From: Olsenella profusa F0195
Lineage (GTDB): Bacteria; Actinomycetota; Coriobacteriia; Coriobacteriales; Atopobiaceae
NCBI RefSeq assembly: GCF_000468755.1
Contig: NZ_AWEZ01000044.1
Coordinates: 1 to 64,000, forward strand
Length of the DNA: 64,000 nucleotides
Direction of reading: 5' to 3'
A program made the position numbers and the translations under genes. Of the stretch, positions 8,775 through 17,739 are shown one piece after another; positions within the stretch are counted from its first letter, which is position 1, and each line of letters starts with the position of its first letter. The notes under the pieces were generated by a model. The model worked only from the letters and a program-made list of their open reading frames with translations, did not search any database and was not told the origin of the DNA.

Positions 8775-8974
8775 GGCCCCGGGGAGCATTTGGGCCCCAA
8801 ATGCATGGCGCACCTGCCGCCTCCGGGCCGTGGAGGGCCTATATGCCGCCAACTTCCTCGGCCGATGTGCCCGAGATTGAGCGGATGGCGCCCGAGTGGG
8901 CCAATTCTTCCACCAAAACCCCTCGGGTCGGCAGGGGCCGCCACGCACTTGGGGCCCAAACGCTCCCCGGGGCC
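8775..8974. repeat. 200-bp inverted-repeat (MITE-like) element
   Basis: The left arm 8775-8819 begins GGCCCCGGGGAGCATTTGGG. The reverse complement of the right arm, 8929-8974, begins GGCCCCGGGGAGCGTTTGGG and stays similar for about 45 nt. The arms enclose about 110 bp that also reads partly symmetrically. There is no plausible gene inside; short ORFs on both strands look alike (both include MGPKC) only because of the symmetry. It lies between a membrane protein and a tRNA gene, a typical place for dispersed intergenic elements. Copy number elsewhere cannot be judged here. Confidence 0.65.
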
Positions 8975-9062
8975 GCCGGGATGGACGCAACGGCGCCCGC
9001 CGCCGCGTCGTCGCCGACGACACCGTCAGTCATGGCCATCCACGCAAAGGCCCAGGCCTCGA

Positions 9063-9096
9063 AAAAAATCCCTGGCCCGCACGGCAGGCCAGGGAT
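9063..9096 (-). terminator. terminator of the tRNA-fMet gene
   Basis: On the minus strand, downstream of the tRNA, CCCTGGCC pairs with GGCCAGGG across a short loop and is followed by a run of seven T. Confidence 0.8.
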
Positions 9097-9106
9097 CGCA
9101 AACGCA

Positions 9107-9183
9107 TGGTCGCGGGGGCAGGATTTGAACCTACGACCTCCGGGTTATGAGCCCGGCGAGCTACCAGACTGCTCCACCCCGCA
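9107..9183 (-). tRNA. initiator tRNA-Met (anticodon CAT)
   Basis: The gene is 77 nt including an encoded CCA, read on the minus strand. The anticodon loop is CTCATAA within GGGCTCATAACCC. The three consecutive G:C pairs next to the loop are the hallmark of initiator tRNA. The D arm (GAGCAGTCTGGTAGCTC) and T arm (GGTTCAAATCC) are canonical. The first acceptor position is U opposite G rather than a strong pair, in keeping with the weak 1-72 position of initiators. A terminator follows. Confidence 0.92.
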
Positions 9184-9353
9184 CTGTCTGGGCGCATCAT
9201 CTGCGCAAGGAGTAACTATACGCACCGAACCCCCCTCTGTCAAAGGCATGCGGTGGTACAACCGAGTCTCCATAAATCCCTCCCCCCTGTACGCGCACAT
9301 GTGATAGCCCCTCAGGACATTTCATGGGCATCGCGGCCGCATCTGTGCGATAA

Positions 9354-9367
9354 TGAGAACGATTTCA
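9354..9367. promoter_or_regulatory. LacI-type operator upstream of scrR
   Basis: TGAGAACGATTTCA is a near-palindrome with a central CG, typical of LacI-family operators. Closely related sites lie at 10514 and 10581. Its place before scrR suggests autoregulation. Confidence 0.65.
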
Positions 9368-9429
9368 TGTAGTTTCACCAGCAAATATAGGAATCTATTT
9401 AGCGCAGCCGATGAACGGGAGTATGGAAC

Positions 9430-10413
9430 ATGGACATCACCACGGTGGCAAAGCTCGCTGGCGTCTCCCGCGCCACCGTCTCGCGATATCTCAACAACGG
9501 CTATGTCTCCGCCGAGAAGCGCCGTGCCATCGCCCGCGTCATCAAGGAGACGGGCTACACCCCCTCCCGCCAGGCAAAGCAGTTGCGCACGGGCAAGTCC
9601 AACCTGGTGGGTGTCGTCATCCCCAAGATCAACTCCGCCTCGATCTCGCGCATCGTCGCCGGCATCACCGCGGTGCTCAACGACTCCCAGTACCAGATGC
9701 TCCTTGCCAACACCGACAACAACGAGCACCTCGAGGTGGACTACCTCAAGCTCTTTGCGGAGAAGAGCCATGTCGATGGCGTCATCCTGGTGGGGACCGT
9801 CATCACCCCCGCGCACGAGCGCGCCATGTCAGGCCTACAGGTGCCGCTCGTCGTCCTTGGCCAGGAGGTGGAGGGGCACTCGTGCGTCTTCCACGACGAT
9901 TACGGCTCCCAGCGCAAGATCGTGGAGCTCGTGCTGCGGCACTCCCGGCGCCCCGCCTTCATCGGGGTGACCGAACGCGACATCGCCGCAGGCCACATGC
10001 GTCATACGGCCTTTCTGGACGCATGCCGTGAGCATGGCCTTGACGTGCCCGCCTGCGCGCAGGCCACCACCGGCTTCACCATCGAGTCCGGCTACCTCGC
10101 CTGCGAGCAGCTGCTAGACGCCTACCCCCAGGCGGACGCCATTGTCTGCGCCAGTGACACCATCGCATTCGGCGCCATGGCCTGCCTGCGCGAGTACGGC
10201 CGCGACATCCCCGAGGACGTGCAGGTGACCGGCGTCGGCGACTCCGAGTATGCCGTCGTGGTCACGCCCACGCTCACCACCATCCACCACCACTACAAGA
10301 CCTCCGGCATGGAGGGGGCGCGCCTGCTGATGGATGCCATCCGGCATGAGGTCCGCGTGGTTCGCAAGGTACGCCTAGCCTCCGAGGTGCTTGCGCGCGG
10401 CACGGTGAGCTAG
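9430..10413 (+). CDS. scrR: LacI-family sucrose operon repressor
   Basis: This is a DNA-binding repressor that probably senses sucrose-6-phosphate or fructose and controls the downstream operon. The first 20 residues hold the LacI helix-turn-helix (VAKLAGVSRATVSRYLNN), followed by the hinge (YTPSRQAKQLRTGKSN) and a periplasmic-binding-protein-like effector domain (VGVVIPKINSASISRI onward, with VTGVGDSEYAVVVTPTLTTI near the end). The length of 327 aa is normal. ATG 9430 follows GGGAGTATGGAAC. An operator palindrome lies 60 bp upstream and two more lie between this gene and scrA. The specific sugar is inferred from the neighbours (scrA, scrK, scrB). Confidence 0.88.
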   Translation: MDITTVAKLAGVSRATVSRYLNNGYVSAEKRRAIARVIKETGYTPSRQAKQLRTGKSNLVGVVIPKINSASISRIVAGITAVLNDSQYQMLLANTDNNEHLEVDYLKLFAEKSHVDGVILVGTVITPAHERAMSGLQVPLVVLGQEVEGHSCVFHDDYGSQRKIVELVLRHSRRPAFIGVTERDIAAGHMRHTAFLDACREHGLDVPACAQATTGFTIESGYLACEQLLDAYPQADAIVCASDTIAFGAMACLREYGRDIPEDVQVTGVGDSEYAVVVTPTLTTIHHHYKTSGMEGARLLMDAIRHEVRVVRKVRLASEVLARGTVS

Positions 10414-10513
10414 ATCCGCTCCCCAAGTGGCAAGCCCTCAGCTGGGTGACCCGCAGCCTCATCCCCTCCCTTCCTCGCAGACCCGTGCAAGAACAGGGAG
10501 AAGATTTGTAGTG

Positions 10514-10527
10514 TGAGAACGATTACA
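10514..10527. promoter_or_regulatory. LacI-type operator 1 upstream of scrA
   Basis: TGAGAACGATTACA resembles the scrR operator at 9354 and the more perfect site at 10581. The two sites lie 67 bp apart centre to centre, a spacing close to whole helical turns that could permit looping by a LacI-family tetramer. Confidence 0.65.
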
Positions 10528-10580
10528 TAAGAGTATGATGGTCTCAAACGTGTCTGAGATGTGGCCGATCTCAGCGCATA

Positions 10581-10594
10581 TGAGAACGTTTTCA
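10581..10594. promoter_or_regulatory. LacI-type operator 2 upstream of scrA
   Basis: TGAGAACGTTTTCA is the most symmetric of the three sites (only the G of the left half breaks the palindrome). It lies 28 bp before the scrA start, a position where bound ScrR would block transcription. Confidence 0.7.
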
Positions 10595-10621
10595 CACGTA
10601 TGTACGAGCAAGGAGGGTCCA

Positions 10622-12634
10622 ATGGCACTTGACTACTCACAAGCCGCGAAAGAGATCCTGGAGGCGGTGGGAGGCCCAGGCAACATCGTCTCGGCAGCTC
10701 ACTGTGCCACCCGCCTGCGGCTCGTCATCGCCGATGACGAGAAGGTCGATCAGGCCAAGGTCGATGATGCCCTCGGCGCAAAGGGCAACTTCCAGGCATC
10801 CGGTCAGCTGCAGGTGATCTACGGAACCGGCACCGTCGACAAGGTGTACGAGGAGTTCTGCAAGCAGGGCAACATCTCCGCGGCAAGCAAGGCCGAGGCC
10901 AAGGAGGCCGCCGCCCAGCAGCAGAACGGCTTCATGCGCGCCATCAAGGTGCTCTCCGACGTGTTCGTGCCCATCATCCCCGCCATCGTTGCATCCGGCA
11001 TGCTCATGGGCATCATGAGCGCCATCCAGTTCATGGGCACCCCCGCCCCTGATGGCGCCGGTCTCTTTGTGCTCGACACCACCAACGTGTGGTGGAAGAT
11101 CGCTGGGCTCATCAATGCCTGCGCCCTTGCCAACCTGCAGATCCTGCTCGGCTTCTCAGCGGCGACCGTCTTCGGCGGCAACCCCTATCTCGGCGCGTCG
11201 CTCGGTGCCCTGCTCATCAGCTCCGACTTCATCAATGCCAACCAAGTCGCCAATATCCTGGCTGGCAAGGTTCCCGACATCACTTCCATTCCCGTGCTCG
11301 ACGTCATCCCCGGCGTCTACAGCATCCAGTGGATCGGCTACCAGGGCCACGTCATCCCCATCCTCGTGGGCGTCTGGATCCTCTGCTTCTTCGAGAAGCG
11401 CCTGCACAAGGTCGTCCCCGAGATGTTCGACCTCTTCGTGACGCCGCTCGTCTCCGTGTCCCTGGCCGCCTACATCACCATCCTGTTCATCGGCCCCATC
11501 TTCGTGTGGCTCGAGAACAACATCCTCGGCCTTCTGCAGTTCCTGCTCAGCGTGCCCTTCGGCATCGGCGCCATCGTGATCGGCCTCATCTACAGCCCGT
11601 CGGTGGTCACCGGCCTGCACCAGATGTACACCGCCATCGACATCGGCATGCTCTCCAACCTGGGCGTCACCTACTGGCTGCCCATCGCATCGGCCGCTAA
11701 CATCGCGCAGGGCGGCGCCTGCCTGGCCGTGGCGCTCAGGACGCGCTCCGAGAAGACCAAGGCCCTCGCCGTGCCCTCCGGCATCTCCTGCCTGCTGGGC
11801 ATCACCGAGCCGGCCATCTTCGGCGTCAACCTGCCCAGGCTCAAGCCCTTCGTCTGTGGCATGATCGGTGCCGCCGTGGGCGCGTTCATCTGCTCCGTCA
11901 CGCAGCTCGCCGCCACGGGCACCGGCGTCACGGGCATCTTTGGCCTGCTGCTCTGCATCGCCCAGCCCGTCCAGTACATCATCATGTTCGCTGCCGCCTT
12001 CGGCGTGGCCTTCGGCCTCACGAGCGCCATCTACAAGGATGACGCCGATCCCACCAAGCCCAAGCTGGAGCAGAAGCCCGACGTGGAGAAGAACATGGCC
12101 ACCACCCAGGCAGCCGCCAAGCAGACCGCGGCCGTTGCCGAGCATGTCGCCGGCTCCAGCCAGGGCGTCGTTCCCGAGACCGCCGCTGGCGTCGTGGTCT
12201 CCCCCATGGCTGGCACGGCCGTCCCCATGACCTCCGTGAATGACCCCGTCTTCGCCTCCGAGGCGATGGGCAAGGGCGCCGCGGTCGAGCCCACCGAGGG
12301 CAAGGTCCTCTCGCCCGTCGATGGCCAGGTGACCATGGTTGCCGAGACCGGTCACGCCATCGGCCTGCTCTCAAGCGACAACGCCGAGGTGCTCATCCAC
12401 ATCGGCATCGACACCGTCAACCTCAAGGGTGCGCCGTTCACCGCACACTGCAAGGCCGGCGACACGGTCAAGAGGGGACAGCTCCTGATGGACGTCGACC
12501 TCGGCGCCATCGAGGCTGCCAACCTGCCCACGACCACCATGGTCATCATCACCAACACCGATGACTTCACGTCCATCGTTGGCAAGACGGGCGAGGTCAA
12601 GGCTGGCGACGAGCTCATCGACATTCAGAAGTAG
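10622..12634 (+). CDS. scrA: sucrose-specific PTS permease, EIIBCA
   Basis: This membrane permease takes up sucrose and phosphorylates it to sucrose-6-phosphate. ATG 10622 has an AAGGAGGG ribosome site; the earlier in-frame ATG lies inside the operator region. Domains in order: EIIB (residues 1-85) with the phospho-cysteine at C28 in SAAHCATRLRL; EIIC (about 110-470) with many membrane helices; a linker rich in Ala; and EIIA (about 525-670) with the phospho-histidine at H593 in VLIHIGIDTVNLKG. Having EIIA fused makes the permease independent of a separate IIA-Glc protein. The length of 670 aa fits the beta-glucoside/sucrose family. It is first of the scrA-scrK-scrB operon, under ScrR control. 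Confidence 0.9.
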   Translation: MALDYSQAAKEILEAVGGPGNIVSAAHCATRLRLVIADDEKVDQAKVDDALGAKGNFQASGQLQVIYGTGTVDKVYEEFCKQGNISAASKAEAKEAAAQQQNGFMRAIKVLSDVFVPIIPAIVASGMLMGIMSAIQFMGTPAPDGAGLFVLDTTNVWWKIAGLINACALANLQILLGFSAATVFGGNPYLGASLGALLISSDFINANQVANILAGKVPDITSIPVLDVIPGVYSIQWIGYQGHVIPILVGVWILCFFEKRLHKVVPEMFDLFVTPLVSVSLAAYITILFIGPIFVWLENNILGLLQFLLSVPFGIGAIVIGLIYSPSVVTGLHQMYTAIDIGMLSNLGVTYWLPIASAANIAQGGACLAVALRTRSEKTKALAVPSGISCLLGITEPAIFGVNLPRLKPFVCGMIGAAVGAFICSVTQLAATGTGVTGIFGLLLCIAQPVQYIIMFAAAFGVAFGLTSAIYKDDADPTKPKLEQKPDVEKNMATTQAAAKQTAAVAEHVAGSSQGVVPETAAGVVVSPMAGTAVPMTSVNDPVFASEAMGKGAAVEPTEGKVLSPVDGQVTMVAETGHAIGLLSSDNAEVLIHIGIDTVNLKGAPFTAHCKAGDTVKRGQLLMDVDLGAIEAANLPTTTMVIITNTDDFTSIVGKTGEVKAGDELIDIQK

Positions 12635-12773
12635 CGCCTCGGTCCAGCATGTGTTCGTCAGGTTCTTCGAGGAACCTTCGGCGGGGGCGGCTGCAGGGCG
12701 GTCGTCCCCGCCTCGCGTGTGTGACCGTGCATGACAGTGACCTTGGCGGCACGACCGCCAGAAGGGAGTTCCC

Positions 12774-13724
12774 ATGTTCTCCGTTACCGCCCTCGGCGAG
12801 CTGCTCATCGACTTCACCGATGCGGGCACATCCGCGGCAGGCCAGAAGCTCTTCGAACGCAATCCTGGCGGCGCGCCCGCCAACGTGCTCGTTGCCTTGG
12901 AGCGCCTGGGCATGTCGACCGCCTTCATCGGCAAGGTGGGCCAGGACATGCATGGCGAGTTCCTGAGGGCGACGCTCGTGGCCAACGACGTCAACTGTGA
13001 TGGCCTGGTCATGGACCCCAACCACTTCACCACCCTCGCCTTCGTGGCCCTCACCGAGGACGGCGAGCGCACCTTCTCGTTTGCCCGCAAGCCCGGCGCA
13101 GACACGCAGCTCACGCCGGAGGAGCTCAACCGCGACGTCATCGAGGACAGCCGCGTGTTCCACGTGGGTTCCCTTTCGCTCACGGATGAGCCCGCACGCA
13201 GCGCCACCGTCGCCGCGCTCGACATGGCCAAGGCCGCCGGGGCCGTCATGTCCTATGATCCCAACTATCGCGACACCCTCTGGACGAGCCCCGCGGCTGC
13301 CTCGGAGCAGATGCGCTCCATCGTGCACTACATGGACCTCGTCAAGATCAGCACCGAGGAGTGCGAGCTGCTCACGGGCCGTGCGGACCCCGAGGGGGCC
13401 ACCGCGGAGCTGCTGCGGCAGGGCGTGAGCGTGGCCTGCGTGACGCTGGACGCCGAGGGTGCCCTCGTTGCCACGCGCGAGGGCACGGCGACGGTCCCCA
13501 GCTTCAGGGTCGACGCCGTGGACACCACGGGTGCCGGTGACTCCTTCTGGGGTGGCTTCCTCTGCGCCTTCGTGGACGGCAAGCTGGAGCCCTCAGACGT
13601 CACGCTCGAGGACGCCAAGGACCTTGCGCGCTTCGGTAACGCCGTCGCGTCGCTCTGCGTTCGCCAGCGTGGCGCCATCCCCGCCATGCCCACGCTGGCA
13701 GAGGTGGAGAAGGTCCTGTCATAG
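12774..13724 (+). CDS. scrK: fructokinase (PfkB/ribokinase family)
   Basis: It phosphorylates the fructose released from sucrose-6-phosphate to fructose-6-phosphate, in the cytoplasm. The 316-aa protein has both PfkB signatures: an N-terminal GGAPANVLVALERLG glycine motif at about residues 31-45, and the C-terminal DTTGAGDSFWGGFL motif holding the catalytic Asp and the anion hole. ATG 12774 follows AGAAGGGAG. It lies 139 bp after scrA and 51 bp before scrB in the same direction, completing the sucrose pathway. Confidence 0.9.
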   Translation: MFSVTALGELLIDFTDAGTSAAGQKLFERNPGGAPANVLVALERLGMSTAFIGKVGQDMHGEFLRATLVANDVNCDGLVMDPNHFTTLAFVALTEDGERTFSFARKPGADTQLTPEELNRDVIEDSRVFHVGSLSLTDEPARSATVAALDMAKAAGAVMSYDPNYRDTLWTSPAAASEQMRSIVHYMDLVKISTEECELLTGRADPEGATAELLRQGVSVACVTLDAEGALVATREGTATVPSFRVDAVDTTGAGDSFWGGFLCAFVDGKLEPSDVTLEDAKDLARFGNAVASLCVRQRGAIPAMPTLAEVEKVLS

Positions 13725-13775
13725 CGCAGGGCGCAGATGCGCGTCGTGATTCCATCACATGCCAGAGGAGGCACC

Positions 13776-15290
13776 ATGGCGGTCAGCCGTACCACAGATC
13801 CCAAGCACAATTGGCGCCTGAGATTCCACCTCCAGACCGAGACGGGTGACATCACCGATCCCAACGGTCTCTGCCAGTTGGACGGCACCTACCACTTCTT
13901 CCACCAGCATCGCAGGCTGTGGCCCGATGCGGCGCATGGCTGGGGGCACTGGACCACGCGCGACTTCCGTACCTGGGAATGGCTGGGTACCCCCATCATG
14001 CCCAGCTGTGACTTGGACAAGAACGGCTCCTATTCCGGCTCCTCCGTGGTATCCGACGGCATGATGTGGTGCTACTACACCGGCAATCAGCTGCTTGAGG
14101 GTGACCACGACCACGACTGGGCGGGTCGCCTTGCCAACGAGATCGTCGTGGTGGGCGACGGCAAGAGCTTTGGGCCCAAGCACCTCGTGCTGGGAAACGA
14201 TGGCTATCCCTCCTACTGCAGCTGCCACGTGCGCGATCCCAAGGTGTGGAAGCAGGATGGCATATGGCACATGCTGCTGGGTGCCCGCGTGAGGGGCGAC
14301 CGGGGCGCCGTCCTGCTCTACCGCAGCGCGGATGGCACCTCCTGGGAGATGGAGGGGTCGGCCACCAACCGTGGCGAGCATGCCTATGGCTACATGTGGG
14401 AGTGCCCCAACCTGGCCCGCCTGGACGGTCACGAGCTGCTGTTCGTGTGCCCCCAGGGCGTGCCCAAGCAGCCACTCGGCATGCAGAACATCCACAACAG
14501 CGGCTACTTCCCGCTGGAGGGCAGGCTCGTGGACCTGCTCTCCGGCGATCCTGGCCTCATGCAGGCGGAGACCCCCTACTCCTGCATCGACGAGCGCACC
14601 TTCGTCGAGCTGGACTATGGCTTCGACTTCTACGCACCCCAGCTCTTTGAGGACGAGCGGGGCCGCACCATCCTCGTGAGCTGGGCCAGCCTCCCTGACA
14701 TCGAGACGCAGTACGACAACCCCACGCGCGAGTGGACCCACACGCTCACCCTCCCACGCGAGCTCACGCTCAACGCGGCCGGTCGCGTGTGCCAGTGGCC
14801 CGTCGCCGAAACGGACGCCCTTCGTGGCCAGGAGATCGTCCTCACCCAGGACGTCGCGGGCTTCACGGGCACGGTGGGCACGTCGCCCTACGACGTGTTC
14901 GACCTCGGCGGGGCCGTCGGCGCACGCTTCGCGGGCACGGCGGACGTCACGATTGACGCCATACAGCCCGGCGCCGCCACGCTACGCCTCAATGACGACC
15001 TCGAGTTCGTGGCCCTGGATGGCATGGCGGAGCTCGCCTTCACCAGCCCCGCGGGCTTTGGCCGCACCGTGCGCAGGCTGCCGCTCTCTGCGCTGTCCGC
15101 AGGACGCATCGAGAGCCTGCGCGTGCTCGTGGACACCTCCATCGTCGAGATCTACGTCAATGGCGGCGAAGTCACGCTCACCACGCGCTGGTACCCCGAG
15201 GACATCGACGATCTTCGTGTGACCTCCACCTTCCATGGCACGCACCACGCGTGGGAGATGGGCTCCTACGCCTTTGTCGTAAACTCATAG
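13776..15290 (+). CDS. scrB: sucrose-6-phosphate hydrolase (GH32)
   Basis: It splits sucrose-6-phosphate into glucose-6-phosphate and fructose. The 504-aa protein shows the three GH32 landmarks: the nucleophile Asp in ITDPNGLCQLDG (WxNDPNG-type motif), the RDPK stabiliser motif (CHVRDPKVWK), and the acid/base Glu in MWECPNL. A C-terminal beta-sandwich (SIVEIYVNGGEVTLTTRW) is present. ATG 13776 follows AGAGGAGG and is preferred over an upstream in-frame start at 13737. There is no signal peptide, consistent with an intracellular enzyme acting on the PTS product. It is the last gene of the scr operon. Confidence 0.9.
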   Translation: MAVSRTTDPKHNWRLRFHLQTETGDITDPNGLCQLDGTYHFFHQHRRLWPDAAHGWGHWTTRDFRTWEWLGTPIMPSCDLDKNGSYSGSSVVSDGMMWCYYTGNQLLEGDHDHDWAGRLANEIVVVGDGKSFGPKHLVLGNDGYPSYCSCHVRDPKVWKQDGIWHMLLGARVRGDRGAVLLYRSADGTSWEMEGSATNRGEHAYGYMWECPNLARLDGHELLFVCPQGVPKQPLGMQNIHNSGYFPLEGRLVDLLSGDPGLMQAETPYSCIDERTFVELDYGFDFYAPQLFEDERGRTILVSWASLPDIETQYDNPTREWTHTLTLPRELTLNAAGRVCQWPVAETDALRGQEIVLTQDVAGFTGTVGTSPYDVFDLGGAVGARFAGTADVTIDAIQPGAATLRLNDDLEFVALDGMAELAFTSPAGFGRTVRRLPLSALSAGRIESLRVLVDTSIVEIYVNGGEVTLTTRWYPEDIDDLRVTSTFHGTHHAWEMGSYAFVVNS

Positions 15291-15407
15291 CCGCAGGGCT
15301 GCGCACGACGTGCCCACGACCCCAGCGCCACCCGCATGCGGGGACGGCGACTTTCCCGTACCCGCCAAGACGGCCAGGTCTATCCATTCACACGCAGATG
15401 GGACACC

Positions 15408-16067
15408 ATGGAAACCAGTACCTTGATCACGGTCGTGGGGTCACTTGCCCTCGGCTACGCGTGTGGGAACTTCCTGACGGCAGATCTCGTGGCGCGCGGA
15501 TACGCCCACAGGCCCGTCTGCGAGCTGGGCGATGGCAACCCCGGCATGGCAAACGTAGGGCACGAGCTGGGAATGCGCGCCGCCGCACTCGTGCTGGCGG
15601 GGGACATCCTCAAGACCGTCGTGGCATGGGCAACTGCACGCGCCCTCCTTTCCGAAACGCCCGGGCTTGCGGGCGTCATCGCTGGCTTGGGCGTCACGCT
15701 TGGGCACAATTACCCCTGCTGGCGGCGCTTCCGTGGCGGCAAGGGAGTGACCACCACCTGCTCTGCCATCATACTCGCCACCCCCCTGGCGGGCATGGTC
15801 GCGAGCCTCGTCGGGCTGGCCGTGGTGCTTTTCTCGGGCTACCTGTGTCTGGGGGCCGTTGCCATCACCTGGGCCTACTGGATACTCACCGCCCTCCTAC
15901 GGGGCCCCGTCAGCATAGAGTCCGTCGTGGCGCTCGTTCTGACGCTGCTGATGATGCGTGCGCACTGGCCCGCTCTCGCGGGCATCCGCGCGGGCACCAC
16001 GCACAAGGCGCGTCTCGCCCGCGCGCTGCGCTCCAGGCTGGGCATCAGGGGTCACACGCGTCGCTAG
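15408..16067 (+). CDS. PlsY-like glycerol-3-phosphate acyltransferase
   Basis: This is a membrane enzyme of the PlsY family, which makes lysophosphatidic acid from acyl-phosphate and glycerol-3-phosphate. Motifs seen: a start with SLALGYACGNFLTADLVAR, then GDGNPGMANVGHELG (family: GSGNxGATN), GLGVTLGHNYPCWRRFRGGKGVTTT (family: GHxFPxFxxFKGGKG). About five membrane helices are predicted. The GDGNPGMAN variant departs from the usual GSGNxGATN, so this may be a divergent paralogue rather than the main PlsY. ATG 15408 has no strong ribosome site. The stop overlaps the convergent PH-like gene by 4 bp. Confidence 0.75.
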   Translation: METSTLITVVGSLALGYACGNFLTADLVARGYAHRPVCELGDGNPGMANVGHELGMRAAALVLAGDILKTVVAWATARALLSETPGLAGVIAGLGVTLGHNYPCWRRFRGGKGVTTTCSAIILATPLAGMVASLVGLAVVLFSGYLCLGAVAITWAYWILTALLRGPVSIESVVALVLTLLMMRAHWPALAGIRAGTTHKARLARALRSRLGIRGHTRR

Positions 16068-16597
16068 CCGTTCTCCAGCGCGTCAAAGCGGTCGATGCCA
16101 ATGAGGATCTGCTCCACGTCGAGTGTGCCCCACAGCGTCACGTGGCGACCGCTTGCGAGGTGGATGCGCAGGTTCTGATAGCCCATGGGGAGGTTGGCAC
16201 GCGCCCAGCGGATGGATGCGATGTCGCGGTAGCGGATGGTGCGCATGGGGCCGATGATGGGCGTCACACACATGCGATCGTCATAGGTGACAACCTGATA
16301 GCGGCGACAGAGTAGCCAGATGAGGAAGCTCACGACGATGTAGGTGGAGAAGAACCCCACGAGCACGGAGGAACTCGCAGAGAACACATTGATCACGCAG
16401 AGCCAGTCGAGCAGGATGCCCAGCACGCCCATGAGGATCATGGCGATGACCAGGGAGTGCGTAAGGGTGTTGGAGACGCGGTACGTGTCGTGATGGCTAT
16501 GATGGCGTTCGGATATGCCGCTCGTCCACACCCACTCGAACAGCGAAGAGACCGCTGGCAGGAGGGCCATGCCCACCAGAAGGGATGCCATGCTCAT
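16064..16597 (-). CDS. membrane protein with PH-like C-terminal domain
   Basis: The function is unknown. The N-terminal half has about three hydrophobic helices (MASLLVGMALLPAVSSLFEW, VIAMILMGVLGILLDWL, VGFFSTYIVVSFLIWLL). The C-terminal 75 residues are strand-rich and resemble a bacterial PH domain (YQVVTYDDRMCVTPIIG, IRYRDIASIRWARAN, VTLWGTLDVEQILIGID). Such proteins often sit in the envelope and bind lipid or protein partners. It is transcribed alone, convergent with the PlsY-like gene. ATG 16591 is an alternative start. Confidence 0.65.
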   Translation of the reverse strand: MSMASLLVGMALLPAVSSLFEWVWTSGISERHHSHHDTYRVSNTLTHSLVIAMILMGVLGILLDWLCVINVFSASSSVLVGFFSTYIVVSFLIWLLCRRYQVVTYDDRMCVTPIIGPMRTIRYRDIASIRWARANLPMGYQNLRIHLASGRHVTLWGTLDVEQILIGIDRFDALENG

Positions 16598-16867
16598 GGG
16601 AGGACGCCCACCTTCTCGACCAGAGAGGAACCCTCACGCAGAGCCATCGTCATTCACCCTTCTCGCATCGTTGTGAGCCTGCATGGGGCAGGCCACTGAC
16701 ATCTCAGCCGCTGGTACCACTGCCCTCATCGTAGGACGCGCTCCCGCAGGGGGGTGGACGCCGGCGCCGTACGGAGGTACTTTGCCCGTACGCGGCACGG
16801 TCTTGGGGCCAGGAGGTTGGTTTGGCGCCGCGAGCGTGGCACCGTGCACGGACCCCTGGGCACGAGG
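16598..16867. other. intergenic gap without a supported gene
   Basis: This is the spacer between two minus-strand genes. It contains several short inverted repeats in GC-rich DNA (for example GTACGG and CCGTAC flanking AGGTACTTTGC at about 16774-16796), which could form a terminator-like or structured RNA. No ORF with protein-like composition is seen. Confidence 0.4.
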
Positions 16868-17671
16868 CTACTCCAGCAGGTGCGTGCGCACGGCCTCGAC
16901 ATACCGCTTTGCAACACCACAGGCGGCAAGGTAGCGCTCGAAGGTGCCATAGCGCCGCAGCACGCAATCGACCACAAGACCCATGCCCTCTGCCAGGCTA
17001 CCCAGGTCAAAGAGGGACGTGGGGATGTCCCCGAGCGCATCCGCGCCCTCATGTCGACCGTCGAGTAGGGCGTCCACCCGCTCCCCCGATGCAAACGAGA
17101 GCAGGTAGTCGCGCAGGATCTGGCGTCGACTCGCGCCGCAGGTGCCCAGGATCAGCATCGCAAGCACGCCCGTGCGATCCATGCCCGCGGCGCAGTGAAA
17201 GAGGAGGCAGTCACGCTCACGCGCCTTGGCCATGAAGGCGAACGCCGTACGCACCCCCACGGCGTTATGCAGCATGGAGAGGTATCCGCTGGCAAAGAAG
17301 TTGTCCGTGTCCAGAGAGAGGTCGATGCCACCATCGTTCTCGCGTGCCTCACCCGTAGCGCGCGCGTCCTTGTCACGGAGGTTGTAGGCATGGAGGGGGA
17401 CACGGGCGGACCGGATGCCCCACCGGTGCGCAAGGCGGTCGGGCGCTATGCGTGCCTCCTCGTTGCTGCGCAGGTCAAGCACCATGCTCACACCGTAGTC
17501 CGCGAGCGTGCGTACGTCATGGCGCGAGAGCTCCGACGTGCTTCCCGATCGCACGAAGCGCCGGTCGCGCGTCATGCCCCCCGGGGTCTGGATGCCCCCC
17601 AGGTCACGCGCGTTGATATCATCCTTGAGGCCCTGGAGCCCCAGCTGAGAGGGCAAGTATACATGCGCCAT
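16868..17671 (-). CDS. tyrosine/serine protein phosphatase (DSP-like)
   Basis: This is a cytoplasmic phosphatase of the bacterial tyrosine phosphatase family (PF13350-like). The catalytic P-loop HCAAGMDRTG (CX5R) is intact at about residue 160. The N-terminal block NARDLGGIQTPGG with RSGSTSELS is the family's opening signature. The length of 267 aa is typical. The substrate is unknown; some members act on phosphotyrosine and others on phosphoinositides. It starts at ATG 17671 and stands alone 68 bp downstream of the large activator gene, possibly in the same transcription unit. Confidence 0.85.
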   Translation of the reverse strand: MAHVYLPSQLGLQGLKDDINARDLGGIQTPGGMTRDRRFVRSGSTSELSRHDVRTLADYGVSMVLDLRSNEEARIAPDRLAHRWGIRSARVPLHAYNLRDKDARATGEARENDGGIDLSLDTDNFFASGYLSMLHNAVGVRTAFAFMAKARERDCLLFHCAAGMDRTGVLAMLILGTCGASRRQILRDYLLSFASGERVDALLDGRHEGADALGDIPTSLFDLGSLAEGMGLVVDCVLRRYGTFERYLAACGVAKRYVEAVRTHLLE

Positions 17672-17739
17672 CTGCCAGACTCCTCTCCGGGCACCGCCGC
17701 GCCCCTGCGACGGCGCCCCTCATGGCTGATGCCATCCGC

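Noticed and set aside
8223-9023. Long minus-strand frame of 266 codons
   Set aside because: It is the complement of the membrane protein gene and of the inverted-repeat element, and its composition is Arg/His-rich as expected for a shadow frame in GC-rich DNA.
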